Part shown: piece after piece, positions 13,657-26,728 of the stretch
How positions within the stretch are numbered: position 1 is the stretch's first letter
Layout: every line of letters starts with the position of its first letter
Assembly (NCBI RefSeq): GCF_036320965.1
Contig: NC_092287.1
Span: forward strand, 12,037,797 to 12,101,796
Reading direction: 5' to 3'
Length of the DNA: 64,000 bases
DNA from: Panulirus ornatus
Lineage: Eukaryota; Arthropoda; Malacostraca; Decapoda; Palinuridae
Notes under the pieces: model-generated
Databases searched by the model: none
What the model was told of the DNA's origin: nothing
What the model saw: only the letters and a program-made list of their open reading frames with translations
Made by a program: the position numbers and the translations under genes

Positions 13657-13659
<3 letters not shown>
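12215..13659 (-). mobile_element. Penelope-like element, 5'-truncated with internal deletion
   Basis: Minus strand, from the 5' side: KSPREAVNPHFNREIKLLLEG, LPYMYGLIKTHKQKFPARPIVSS (13343-13618), a decayed RT stretch with NPLSPVLSNHYMEFFETK (12953-13177), then a jump near 12830 from the NGMLPFL region to NNYNTIKNILIKNS. This removes the RT end and linker. GCIYKVP and the C-terminal region (12442-12851) follow, then the 3' region with a hammerhead-like motif. Several frame breaks are present. The 5' end stops within the DKANTV motif at a (TA)n array. Confidence 0.88.
12287..12327 (-). ncRNA. hammerhead-ribozyme-like motif in PLE 3' region (core boxes intact)
   Basis: In PLE sense: TCCC (helix I), CTGATGA, one extra T, GTG..CAC (helix II), GAAA, a short near-palindromic segment (helix III), GGGA (helix I partner). 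The predicted cleavage point would lie just before GGGA. Helix III carries substitutions relative to other copies, and the extra base before helix II is unusual. Confidence 0.45.

Positions 13660-13738
<79 letters not shown>
13660..13738. repeat. (TA)n microsatellite
   Basis: Flanked on the left by the PLE 5' break and on the right by the tail side of SINE-A (minus). Confidence 0.95.
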
Positions 13739-13857
13739 GAATAAAGCGAATAGAAACGCGCACCTCCATAGAACATACAAACCACCAACAGCTAGGATCG
13801 AGCCCGGGACCCCTGTGCGCGAGGCAGGAATGCTAACCACTAGGCTATACATATAAA
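13739..13857 (-). mobile_element. SINE-A, tRNA-derived SINE copy
   Basis: On the minus strand: TAGCCTAGTGGTTAGCATTC (A-box-like), then GGGCTCGATCCTAGC (B-box-like), a short body with TATGTTCTATGGAGGTGCGC, and the end CTTTATTCG running into (TA)n. Other copies are at 54288-54435 (minus) and 62207-62354 (plus). The sequence upstream of the A box differs from the other two, so this copy is 5' variant or truncated. Confidence 0.75.
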
Positions 13858-14860
13858 GAACATAGGAAGTGAGGACACTGCAAGACGCCTCTTGGGCCAT
13901 GCTAGGCAGGTCTTGATTCTGTCCATCCTACAGCCAACCGCCTGAACCCATAAACAAATCCAACCTTCGTTTAAAGCTACCTAAATTTCTACTTGCCACT
14001 ACTGTACTTGGCAGCTTGTTCCATGGCTTTGTATACATATGTTAGAGTGCGTGTTGTAATGTTTAACTATGGGTTATGACACATAACAGTTGTTAGAGTG
14101 CATGTCGTAAAATTGTTACGAAAGGTTACGTCAGAGCAGTTGTTAGAGCTCACGTTACGAGTTGTTATTGTGTATGGTATCATAGAGCATTTATTAGAGG
14201 TCATGTTGCAATGGACAATGCTATCGTGTAAGTGATGAAAGAAATAGTTAAAGAACGGATTATTGAGTTTAGGCACTCATCCTGCTGCAAATTGCAGAAC
14301 TGCATGGGTTAGAATAGTAGCTAGTTAATCAATTACATACGAAATTAAGATCAAGGTGGGGATGGATACTTCTAAGCTTTGAAAATGCTAATGATTAAGG
14401 TATATCTACATAGCACAGTATGGTTTATAGAGCAAATTCTATGTTTCATACATTTGTGGACTGAGTACTAAGGTGTTGAGTTGAACATTAAGCGATGTAA
14501 ACTTACACATTGGCCGAACTGCAGTAATATTGTGCTTGACATACATTATGTATCTAACGGTGAACATTAAATGATGAAATTTTCATGCTGGATTCATTAA
14601 AGTTATAAAAAATGTGCAGTTAAGCGTTTTTATTGTCTAGTTTGGTCTAAAAAAGATGGTCTTTTGAATGATCATTTTAGATTCATTATGAATCTCGTTT
14701 CTCATAACGTCATACTGTATTTCATTATTTCTTATAATACCGAATATAAGAGGCCAGAAAAGACATAGAGGGCTGCGAGGTACGAGAAGAACACGAGAAA
14801 CGCACAGGAAGGCAAAACCATCAGAGATTACAAGATATACCTACTTCAAGTACATAGATA
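13858..14860. other. unassigned AT-rich DNA with a degenerate repeat
   Basis: Between about 14040 and 14220 a unit with GTTGTTAGAGTGCATGT recurs about four times in degraded form. The stretch 13860-14035 looks like an unknown dispersed repeat. No gene is seen. Confidence 0.45.
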
Positions 14861-14863
14861 AAC

Positions 14864-14901
<38 letters not shown>

Positions 14902-14917
14902 GTGGACAGATAGACAG

Positions 14918-14922
<5 letters not shown>
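14861..14922. repeat. (GATA)n microsatellite
   Basis: About ten GATA units followed by GACA-like variants. Confidence 0.9.

Positions 14923-14975
<53 letters not shown>
14923..14975. repeat. (TA)n microsatellite
   Basis: TA run at the left border of a truncated RTE 3' UTR. Confidence 0.95.
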
Positions 14976-14977
<2 letters not shown>

Positions 14978-15346
14978 GTGCTGTGGCTTCGGTGCATTAT
15001 ACATGGCAGCTAGTGACTGTATGTGAACGAATGTGGCCTTTGTTGTCTTTTCCTAGAGCTATCTCGCGCACATGCTGGGGGAAGGGGTTGTTATTTCATG
15101 TGTGGCGGCATGGCGACGGAAATGAATAAAGGCAGACAGTATGGATTATGTACATGTGTATATATGTATATGTCTGTGTGTGTATATATATGTATATATT
15201 GAGATGTATAGGTATGTATATTTGCGTGTGTCGACGAGTATGTATATCCATTTGTATGTGGGTGGGTTGGGCCATTCTTTCGTCTGTTTCCCTGCGCTAC
15301 CTCGCTAACGCGGGAGACAGCGACACAGCAAAATAAATAAAATAAA

Positions 15347-15349
<3 letters not shown>
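14976..15349 (+). mobile_element. RTE 3' UTR fragment (long form)
   Basis: Non-coding 3' end of an RTE: GCTGTGGCTTCGGTGCATTA, GAACGAATGTGGCC, AATGAATAAAGGCAGACAG, then GGTTGGGCCATTC and the hairpin CGCTACCTCGCTAACGCGGG, an A-rich tail and (TA)n. It starts exactly at a (TA)n array, so it is an extreme 5' truncation of about 370 bases. Confidence 0.85.

Positions 15350-15442
<93 letters not shown>
15350..15442. repeat. (TA)n microsatellite
   Basis: Shared tail between a plus RTE end and a minus mini-RTE end, tail to tail. Confidence 0.95.
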
Positions 15443-15444
<2 letters not shown>

Positions 15445-15673
15445 TTCAAACTATTCGCCATTTCCCACATTAGCGAGTTAGCGTTAAGAACAGAGGACTG
15501 GGCCTTTGAGGGAATGTCCTCACCTGGGTCCCTTCTCTGTTCCTTCTTTTGGAAAATTAAAAAGATAATGAGAGGGGAGGATTTCCAGCCCCCCGCTCCC
15601 TCCCCTTTTAGTCGCCTTCTACGACATGCAGGGAATACGTGGGAAGTATTCTTTCTCCCCTATCCCCAAGGAA
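15443..15673 (-). mobile_element. mini-RTE, full-length copy
   Basis: Minus-strand copy with head (TATCCCCAAGG on the plus strand at its right end), GTCGCCTTCTACGACA, the GAACAGAG inverted repeat and the 3' hairpin. It is joined directly to the tail of the RTE at 15674, in the same orientation. Confidence 0.78.
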
Positions 15674-16296
15674 AATATATATTTTATTTAATTTATTTTG
15701 CTTTGTCGCTGTCTCCCGCGTTTGCGAGGTAGCGCAAGGAAACAGACGAAAGAAATGGCCCAACCCACCCCTATACACATGTATATACATACACGTCCAC
15801 ACACGCAAATATACATACCTATACATCTCAATGTAGACATATATATACACACACAGACACATACCTATATACCCATGCACACAATTCACACTGTCTGCTT
15901 TTATTCATTCCCATCGCCACCTCGCCACACATGGAATACCATCCCCCTCCCCCTCATGTGTGCGAGGTAGCGCTAGGAAAAGACAACAAAGGCCCCATTC
16001 GTTCACACTCAGTCTCTAGCTGTCATGCAATAATGCCCGAAACCACAGCTCCCTTTCCACATCCAGGCCCCACACAAGTTTCCATGGTTTACCCCAGACG
16101 CTTCCCATGCCCTGATTCAATCCACTGACCGCAAGTCAACCCCGGTATACCACATCGATCCAATTCACTCTATTCCTTAACCGCCTTTCACCCTCCTGCA
16201 TGTTCAGGCCCCGATCACTCAAAATCTTTTTCACTCCATCTTTCCACCTCCAATTTGGTCTCCCACTTCTCCTCGTTCCCTCCACCTCCAACACAT
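15674..16296 (-). mobile_element. RTE C-terminal and long 3' UTR fragment
   Basis: Minus strand: [41 protein letters not shown], stop, then the long 3' UTR with the AATGAATAAA region and the 3' hairpin at 15705-15735. The RT core is missing: at 16296 the sequence switches to PLE terminal sequence. Confidence 0.87.
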
Positions 16297-16545
16297 ATAT
16301 CACATATATATTTCTATGAGTCCACTGGGAAAATGAAACACGATAAGTTCCCAAGTGCACTTTCGTGTAACAATCACATCATCATGGGAGACAGAAGAGA
16401 GAAATATATGTCAGTTGATATATATTACACGAAAGTGCATTTGGAAACTTATCGTGTTTCTTTTTTCCCTGTTGACTCATAAGGATATCTTGATCACTCG
16501 CAAAATTGTGATCCTTTCCAATGTATATATATGTATATATCCTTG
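16297..16545. mobile_element. two PLE end fragments in inverted (head-to-head) order
   Basis: 16305-16405 carries the PLE end on the minus strand. 16408-16540 carries it on the plus strand (GTCAGTTGATATA, ACACGAAAGTGCATTTGG, GACTCATAAGGATATC, GATCACTCGCAAAATTGTGATCC). Only the second has the outermost end with the GATCAC..GTGATC inverted repeat. Confidence 0.7.
16349..16389 (-). ncRNA. hammerhead-ribozyme-like motif in PLE end (mutated)
   Basis: In PLE sense: TCCC, ATGATGA (first core C lost), GTG..TAC helix II, GAAA, GTGCACTT, GGGA. Confidence 0.35.
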
Positions 16546-16689
16546 ATTTGTGTGGGACTGACTTCGACCACCTGTAAGATATTTCTTTAAAAGTTTCTGT
16601 AGTTGTTTCGTGCTTTCTCATTTTCTTTCATTCTCTGTCTTTTACTCTTTAGTGTTCACCTACAGTTAGGCCCCACCGACCTTTCCGTA

Positions 16690-16975
16690 GTTTTGTTTGG
16701 CTCTTTCACTTGCTCTGCTTCAGTCTATTGACTGATAACACATCGCTCCCTGCAAACCACATGGTTCCAATTCACCCTGTCCCATGCATGATTTTCACCC
16801 TTCTGCATGTTCAGGCCCCGGGAACTCAAAATCATTTTCAAATCCATCTCCAATTTGGTCTCCCCTTTCTCCTTGTTCCCTCCACTTCTGACACGCATAT
16901 CCTCTTTGTCAAACTTTCCTGTTTAGCCTCCTGGATGTGCGCTCATATTTTTTCTCGTTTATTCTTAGCATGTTC
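16690..16975 (-). mobile_element. old RTE C-terminal fragment
   Basis: Diverged antisense match to the RTE C-terminal region and the start of the 3' UTR (TTCTGCATGTTCAGGCCCC, TCCAATTTGGTCTCCC, CCTTGTTCCCTCCAC). No open frame survives. Confidence 0.7.
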
Positions 16976-17180
16976 CATGGTATTCTTGAAGATCTGACAA
17001 CTCTGTATCTTCCGTAATGAGAGCCGTTCGGGTTTAATACGTTTTCCTTCCGAAAATGAATTTGCTGCCATGTGTAGATCACCATATATATCTTCTCTTC
17101 CTTGTAAGCTCAATGGTTCCAGTTCTTTCAGCCTTTCATGGTAGTTCATGTGTTTCTTTCCCATTGATTTTGCAAGCAAA
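16976..17180 (-). mobile_element. possible relic of a different LINE, C-terminal end
   Basis: The minus-strand product includes YHERLKELEPLSLQGRE, resembling the YxERLKxLxLxSLxxRR end motif of some non-LTR retrotransposons, followed by basic residues. It is short and degraded. It could be chance. Confidence 0.3.
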
Positions 17181-17213
17181 GTGCTCCTGAACTCTCTCTG
17201 ATTTATTCGTTGT

Positions 17214-17281
<68 letters not shown>
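17214..17281. repeat. (GA)n microsatellite
   Basis: Pure GA run of about 68 bases. Confidence 0.95.
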
Positions 17282-17283
<2 letters not shown>

Positions 17284-17486
17284 CTCGATCCCTAGTGCAC
17301 TGTTGTTTAAGTGTCCAAGATAAATGTCATATCTTAAGTAACCTGACTTTTTTAGGGATTACAGTTGTCGAATGTGTCTCACTCTGACCATTTGGATTGA
17401 GAGCGACCAGTGATACCTGTATCTATCAAAACATATGGACTTGTTAAATGAATCTTACCATCACTACCAGATGTTCTGGTACCACA

Positions 17487-17494
17487 TACACACA

Positions 17495-17546
<52 letters not shown>
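17487..17546. repeat. (CA)n microsatellite
   Basis: Nearly pure CA run of about 60 bases. Confidence 0.95.
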
Positions 17547-17554
<8 letters not shown>

Positions 17555-17639
17555 ACCACAAACATCTGAACGTGGGCAGGTAAAACATACATAGGTGTTT
17601 TATTACAAACCTCTGAATCTGTTCAACCACCAGTGGCTC

Positions 17640-18150
17640 ACTTGTCATACCACACACACCTGGACGTGTTCAGATGCCACTGGCACAGTTGTCGTACCAC
17701 ACGTCTCTGAACGATTTTAGGTTTGCTGGTGTTGTGCCACACGTCTCTGGACGTGTTCATGTGACATTGGTGTCATGCTTTTGTAATACAGTCAGGTTCT
17801 TCGTCGAGTTCCCTGTGTCAAGTCTGTGTCATACTTGTTCATCCAGATTTTCCACAGTCTCGTGTGTCATACAGTAATGCCTCGAGTTACCTCTGCTGCG
17901 AGTGTCATATCAAGAACGTCATGAGCGCCTGTCATACCTTAACTGCCTTAAGTTACCACTGTCTTGAGTTACCACAGTCATATGCATTTTAAGAACCTGA
18001 ATCAGTTACCACTATCACTTGTCATGACAATGTCTTGAGTTACCATGTCACTTGTCATGACAATAATGCCTTGAGTTACCATGTCACTTGTCATGACAAT
18101 AATGTCTTGAGTTACCATATCACTTGTCACATGGGAGAGTCTAACGTCAC
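17640..18150. repeat. degenerate minisatellite, clearest as 36-bp units
   Basis: Units with TTGAGTTACCATGTCACTTG and TCATGACAATAATG repeat at about 36 bases between 18005 and 18130. The left part has related but worn TGTCATACCACAC-type units. Confidence 0.7.
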
Positions 18151-18810
18151 AGTATCACATGTTCCATACTGATATCATCATGAGTTCCCGTTATGTCGGG
18201 CGAGTGACTCTTGAGTTACTAACACAACATATACCATACAAATGGTATCCAGACTACTGTCACTTATCCTACACGCATCCTCACTGCTGCATAGCACGTT
18301 TGTATGTTATCATTTCAGTTACCTTTGCTACGTGTTGTGGACATTGATTTTATGAAAACTTGCAGATTCGTGCCCTGCGGGCCCTCCCCTGCTCGCTCAT
18401 GCAAAAGGCTATCACACCCTGCCTCATTACCACCACGCCCTCCTCCGGTAAGGAGTTAGTGGCAGGTAGTCACAGACCACGGAGGGTTTTCGACTGCTGC
18501 ACAGTGACCCTGCCCTACTGAGGCGGTCCTTTGGCCGAGTTGGTTGCCTTCTCCTCCCGCCTCACCCATATAGTCTTTCCATTTCATATACAACACTTGA
18601 CAACACGCAAGTCACATGACTCGTTCATCGCTGTTTTGCATTTTCCTGCGATGAACGCTACGCGTTAGTCCTGCATTCTGGTAAAAAGTAAGTAAGTACT
18701 TCCTGGCTAACACTCTCTCCTTTACCATCATCACGCCATTCCTCATTGGCCACCACACCTCTCCTCCCTCACAACTACCACTCACCCCTTAACCACTGCC
18801 ATTTCCTCCC
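18151..18810. other. unassigned DNA
   Basis: No gene or element recognised. Composition shifts to C-rich before the 22-bp array. Confidence 0.45.
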
Positions 18811-19215
18811 TCCCTGGCTACCACACCCTACCTCCCTGGCTGCCACACCCTACCTCCCTGGCTGCCACACCCTACCTCCCTGGCTACCACACCCTACCTC
18901 CCTGGCTACCACACCCTACCTCCCTGGCTACCACACCCTACCTCCCTGGCTGCCACACCCTACCTCCCTGGCTGCCACACCCTACCTCCCTGGCTGCCAC
19001 ATCCTACCTCCCTGGCTGCCACACCCTACCTCCCTGGCTGCCACACCCTACCTCCCTGGCTACCACACCCTACCTCCCTGGCTACCACACCCTACCTCCC
19101 TGGCTGCCACACCCTACCTCCCTGGCTGCCACACCCTACCTCCCTGGCTGCCACACCCTACCTCCCTGGCTGCCACACCCTACCTCCCTGGCTGCCACAC
19201 CCTACCTCCCTGGCT
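18811..19215. repeat. 22-bp minisatellite, about 18 units
   Basis: Units CTACCTCCCTGGCTGCCACA plus CC, alternating CTG/CTA at one position. Because 22 is not divisible by three, one frame stays open and encodes a 22-residue period. This is a by-product of the array. Confidence 0.9.
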
Positions 19216-19568
19216 AACAGAACTTCGTTCATCACCACCGCTCCACCATCACCCCCTCTCTTCCTGGCCTTCACATACTGAACAGCGGAATGTCATGGTC
19301 TAGTGGTAAGAAAATGAGTGATTTATTGGCATTGTGTATATGAATATTTACCGTACGTCTGGCAATTTCTTCGGCGGGCGTACAGACAGACGGACAGAAG
19401 GCAGTTCCTATTTTTTGCTTGGTGCATCTTAAAGATGTTTATCTCCTTTGTCTAGAACAACTTATGGGAATGGGATGAAATCTATCTTATGAAAAGACGG
19501 TCCTTACAGTCAGTCGGTCTGCACACACACCAAGGAGTTCCATACATAGTTAACTGGACGCACGGCAG
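19216..19568. other. unassigned DNA
   Basis: Nothing recognised between the two minisatellites. Confidence 0.5.
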
Positions 19569-20333
19569 CTAAAATCCATACACTAACGATAACTAACCCC
19601 CATACACAGTTGCTAACGATAACTAACCCTCATACACAGTTGTTAACGATAACTAGCCCCATACACAGTTGTTAACGATAACTAATCCCCCATACACAGT
19701 TGTTAACGATAACTAACCCTCATACACAGTTGTTAACGATAACTAGCCCCATACACAGTTGTTAACGATAACTAACCCTCATACACAGTTGCTAACGATA
19801 ACTAGCCCTCATACACAGTTGTTAACGATAACTAACCCCCCATACACAGTTGTTAACGATAACTAGCCCTCATACACAGTTGTTAACGATAACTAACCCC
19901 CCATACACAGTTGTTAACGATAACTAACCCCCATACACAGTTGCTAACGATAACTAACCCTCATACACAGTTGTTAACGATAACTAACCTCCATACACAG
20001 TTGCTAACGATAACTAACCCCCATACACAGTTGTTAACGATAACTAACCCCCATACACAGTTGTTAACGATAACTAACCCCCATACACAGTTGCTAACGA
20101 TAACTAACCCTCATACACAGTTGTTAACGATAACTAACCCCCCATACACAGTTGTTAACGATAACTAACCCCCATACACAGTTGTTAACGATAACTAACA
20201 CTCATACACAGTTGTTAACGATAACTAACCCTCATTCACAGTTGTTAACGATAACTAACCCTCATACACAGTTGTTAACGATAACTAGCCCCCATACACA
20301 GTTGCTAACGATAACTAGCCCTCATACACAGTT
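19569..20333. repeat. 30-bp minisatellite, about 25 units
   Basis: Units CATACACAGTTGTTAACGAT plus AACTAACCCC, with 29-31 base variants (CCC/CTC, GTT/GCT, CTAA/CTAG). GTTAACGATAAC is a partial palindrome in each unit. Confidence 0.9.
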
Positions 20334-21079
20334 GCCAGTAATTCATCCATTTTCTTACAAGGTTAGAAATTGCTAATTGCCGAGAGATGTTTTTTCGAAG
20401 ATTTTCCTTTTATATATACATATATACCTGATTAGCTGGATTAATCTGACGAATCCAGGATTCTGGTCTTTGTCCACCATGAGCCGCATCATCCCTCCAG
20501 GAGTAAACAGAAAGATGCATATGGATTTATCTTTCCCCATAAACAACTACTACAGGAGCAGGTAACCGTTCGGACACTACGGTACAGACTTTGGGCCAAT
20601 TTCACAACCATTTCACTCATTGATCATTCACGGGGCCCAGTGGAAACCCCCTGACGACACCCCGGAGAACCACGAACTGCCGTTCGAGATATACCAAAAT
20701 TCAACACACGTGCTACCCCGTCTCTTAACCTTGCATACGCACCATGCCTTAACACTTCACGAACTTGGCGCTCCACTGGTATTTCAAAAGGAAACTTTCC
20801 AATGGATACGAGATTCAAATCATTGCTAAGAAGCTCGACCAAATTCTTACCTTTTATCACACCGGGAGAAACTACTCACCTTAAGTGAACAAGGTCATGC
20901 TGGGGTATTGAAGCAAACCGCTCCCTGATGGAGAAGAAAAGTCTGTTATATTCTGTTCCCAAGTCTTGCAAAGCTAAGCTATCTAAAATGATTATTTAGT
21001 TCAGCGGAGATTTAGAAGATGAATAAGAAGTGGTAGTTGGGTTTAGGCTGACCGAATCTCACTGATGTACTAGAAGGCC
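20334..21079. other. unassigned DNA
   Basis: Open frames (for example 20620-20829 plus) have no recognisable domain. No element similarity seen. Confidence 0.5.
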
Positions 21080-21650
21080 AGAAGACACGATCTACATGTG
21101 TAAAATCAGATGATATAAAGACTTACACCTGACACTAAGGATAATGTATAATTTACAGCTGTAAACACGGACAATATATCGAATCACAACCGTAAACCCT
21201 GAACATATATCGAATTACACTTGTAGATTCTGAATATATATATCGAACCGCACTTGTAAACTATGAGCGTATATCGGATCATATTTGAAAACTCTGAACA
21301 CAACGAATTGATTACATTTGCAAACTCTAAATATATATCGAATTATGCCAGTAAACTCTGAACATACATCGAATTACTCCCGTAAACCCTGAAAATATAT
21401 CGAATTACATTTGTAAACTCTGAACGTTAATCAAAATACACCTGCAAATTTTGAGCTCAAATAACATCTCGATTAACATCCGTAAGCTCGGAAGTTGTAC
21501 GGATTAACCCTTGTAAACTCTGAACGTATATTGAATTACAACTGTACACTCTAAACTTATATCGAATCACGCTTGCATACTCAAATTACATATTGATTTA
21601 CGCCTGCAAACTCGAAAGTCGTTCCGATTAACACTTGTAAACTCTGTAAC
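21080..21650. repeat. degenerate minisatellite, about 31-36 bp period
   Basis: Units contain CGAATTACACTTGTAAACTC and TGAACATATAT in varied form, roughly sixteen times. Confidence 0.7.
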
Positions 21651-21864
21651 ACTTTACCCTCACACTTCTTTATCTGCACGTGTGAGATGATCATAATAAA
21701 TTCCGTCGGATCACACGAGTTGATGAAGACTAATAAAGGATAAGTGATTTAGTTCCCTTAGATTTTCCCTTTGGATTCATCGTTAGTTTGTCTGGTGATG
21801 TGTATATAATTTGATGACCCGCCCTTGGAATGGGAATGAAAAAAATGATCTTTCCTTCTTTCAT

Positions 21865-22109
21865 ATTTGTTCGCTGTTTCCTGCATTAGCGAGGTAGCGT
21901 CAGAAATAGATGAATGGGCTTCAGAAGAAATATCCTCATTTGCCTCCAGCCTTTGCTCCTTTTCTTGGAAAGTGATAGTATGATAGAGAGGAAGGTTTCC
22001 AAAACCTCTCCCCCGCTCCAACACCCCCCTAACTCATTCATTTTAGTCGCTTTCTACGACACGCAGGAGACACGTGGGTTGTATTCTTTCTCGCCTATCC
22101 CCAGGGTGC
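21865..22109 (-). mobile_element. mini-RTE, diverged full-length copy
   Basis: Minus-strand match over the whole mini-RTE: TATCCCCAGG head at 22095-22105, TAGTCGCTTTCTACGACACG, TTTCTTGGAAA, and the hairpin GCATTAGCGAGGTAGCG at 21883-21899. Many substitutions; no (TA)n tail remains, which fits an older insertion. Confidence 0.72.
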
Positions 22110-22349
22110 TAGAAAAGAAAACGTTAAAAATATGGCGAACGCGTTTATTTGAGCCGCACCAAAAGGCACCGTAGTTTGTGGAAAGTCACAATAACAACGT
22201 CACCAAAACGCCCCCCCAAATGATCAAATTAGAAGCCGTCTGGAAAAGTCTTTTGGACGGGATTACACCTGACACAGAAGTCAGCCAATGTTGCCAAGGA
22301 TTTATTGCCTTGAGCTCGTGTTGGCTGGCAAAAATGCGCACAGCAGAAA

Positions 22350-22352
<3 letters not shown>

Positions 22353-22386
<34 letters not shown>

Positions 22387-22435
22387 AGCACACCCACACA
22401 CACACACACACACAGGAACACACCCACACACACAG

Positions 22436-22490
<55 letters not shown>

Positions 22491-22521
22491 AACACACCCA
22501 CACACACACACAAACACACAC

Positions 22522-22557
<36 letters not shown>
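22353..22557. repeat. (CA)n microsatellite with regular interruptions
   Basis: CA run broken by GGAACACACC-like segments, about 205 bases. Confidence 0.95.
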
Positions 22558-22559
<2 letters not shown>

Positions 22560-22836
22560 CAGCGTTCGAGTAACCAATATTTTCATGGTCATCTCTAAAT
22601 CAAACACTCGGTATCAAGGCAGATTATACAGTATTATAGATCAACACATTTCCGCATCTCTAACTGTTAATCATGTTTTTCACCAGTTGATATGAAAGAG
22701 CCGATATATAGTTTGGAAGTTGCCAAACAATACTTCGTTGCTTACTTTGGAAGTCAAAATATCTTCAAACATTTTTTTTTATTATGCTGACTGAGACGGC
22801 TTGGATATGAAGCCCTAATCGAGGCCATCTCATTAA

Positions 22837-22937
<101 letters not shown>

Positions 22938-23098
22938 CCTAGCCTAAGTCAGGTACCCATTCTATCAACCAACCCCTTATGGTGGATGAACACCTGGGGT
23001 GACAGTGTACTAGCCGCCACAACCAGGATGCGAACCTATGAGCTCGACCCTAGGCAGCCCGTGAGTGCTTCACGGTCGGGAACACTAACCGCTATTTT
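22938..23098 (-). mobile_element. SINE-B, tRNA-derived SINE copy
   Basis: Minus strand: AGCGGTTAGTGTTCCCGACC (A-box-like), GGTTCGCATCCTGG (B-box-like), then a body with GTGTTCATCCACCATAAGGG and the end GACTTAGGCTAGG running into (TA)n. Confidence 0.78.
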
Positions 23099-23397
23099 CT
23101 TTTCATTTTCCCTGGGTATGGATATCCCGGCTCAGCATTGTACGTTCGTCGAGGCTATTTCGTAGTTCAAATAATGCATCTCTTCCTCTCTAGTTTTAAA
23201 GGTAATCCGGACTCCTCCTCCAACAAAGAAAATCCACATGGATATGTTGAAGACGTAACCGAATTCTTCATGACTTCGCCCGGAAACATCTGTCGTAAGA
23301 CTTTTTCTTCTACCCGAAATGCAGACAATAGAGCCCGCAGCTCTATTGTAATCCAAAAACGATCTTTAAAAGCTTTATTAGTTGTGTGGAAATATAG

Positions 23398-25876
<2,479 letters not shown>

Positions 25877-26576
25877 TTTGGTATGTCTGAACTGTAAACT
25901 TTAAATGTAATATTAGCTTACAATCTGGCAACACTCGGTTGATTAAGCTGTGGCAACACTCGGTGTTTACTAATTAGTTTACCGTTGCACGTCGTCGTGA
26001 CAACATGACACATTTGTCTCATCAAGAAATGACTGACATCAGATATGGCCCCTCTAAATGGACCACGGTATGTAACTTTCTTAAGGGGCGTATTGCCTAT
26101 ACTGCTGCAAGATACGCCTCTAGGTATACGCCGTCACATGTGGTTCCAGCACGACGGAGCTCCTGTCCATAACGATAGTAATGCTCGCCAATACCTTAAC
26201 GACACGTTTCCAAACAAGTAGATAGGGCGCAATGGTCCAGTGGCATAGCCTGCAAGATCTCCAGACTTGAGTCCTTTGCATTTCTTTCTCTGGGGCCACA
26301 TGAAAACATTGGTATACGAAACATCTGTGGAGTCTGAGATGGATCTTGTCGCAAGAATAGCGGTCGCAGCAGGCGACATTGCAGAAGATCCAAGAATGTT
26401 GTCTCGTGTCCAGCAGTCCTTTCAGAGGAGGTGTCGGGTCTGCATTGAAGCAGAAGGCAGATACTTCGAACAGCTATTGTAGATTGTGATCGATAATACA
26501 TCTGTTTACACAATATTTGTTTCATTTTTCACTATATCATTTGTTAGAAACGAAAATGCTTGTGAATAGATGTCAG

Positions 26577-26707
26577 GTTAAAACTTTAAAGCTCAGTATC
26601 TCGAAAACTAACTATTTTTGCAATTTTTGGTATACTTGAATAAGTGTTTGCTTTGGGTGTCCCTGTCTACTGTCAAATTTTGTACCTATCGTTTTTTAAC
26701 ACCCTGT
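26577..26707 (-). repeat. right terminal inverted repeat of the Tc1/mariner relic
   Basis: Partner of 25746-25876, ending ACACCCTGT next to TA. Confidence 0.9.
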
Positions 26708-26728
26708 ATATATATATATATATATATA
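26708..26728. repeat. (TA)n microsatellite
   Basis: Right flank of the Tc1/mariner insertion, and also the tail side of the PLE that follows. Confidence 0.9.

Noticed and set aside
18746..19303. 185-residue Pro/Leu/His-rich open frame
   Set aside because: It is the translation of the 22-bp minisatellite, which stays open because the period is not a multiple of three.
19569..20333. CRISPR-like regular 30-bp repeats
   Set aside because: Units are directly adjacent with no unique spacers, and the DNA is eukaryotic. It is a minisatellite.
20620..20829. 69-residue open frame
   Set aside because: No recognisable motif and no supporting context. Length is within chance.
22178..22695. Thr-His and Val-Cys rich open frames
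   Set aside because: They are translations of the (CA)n array on the two strands.
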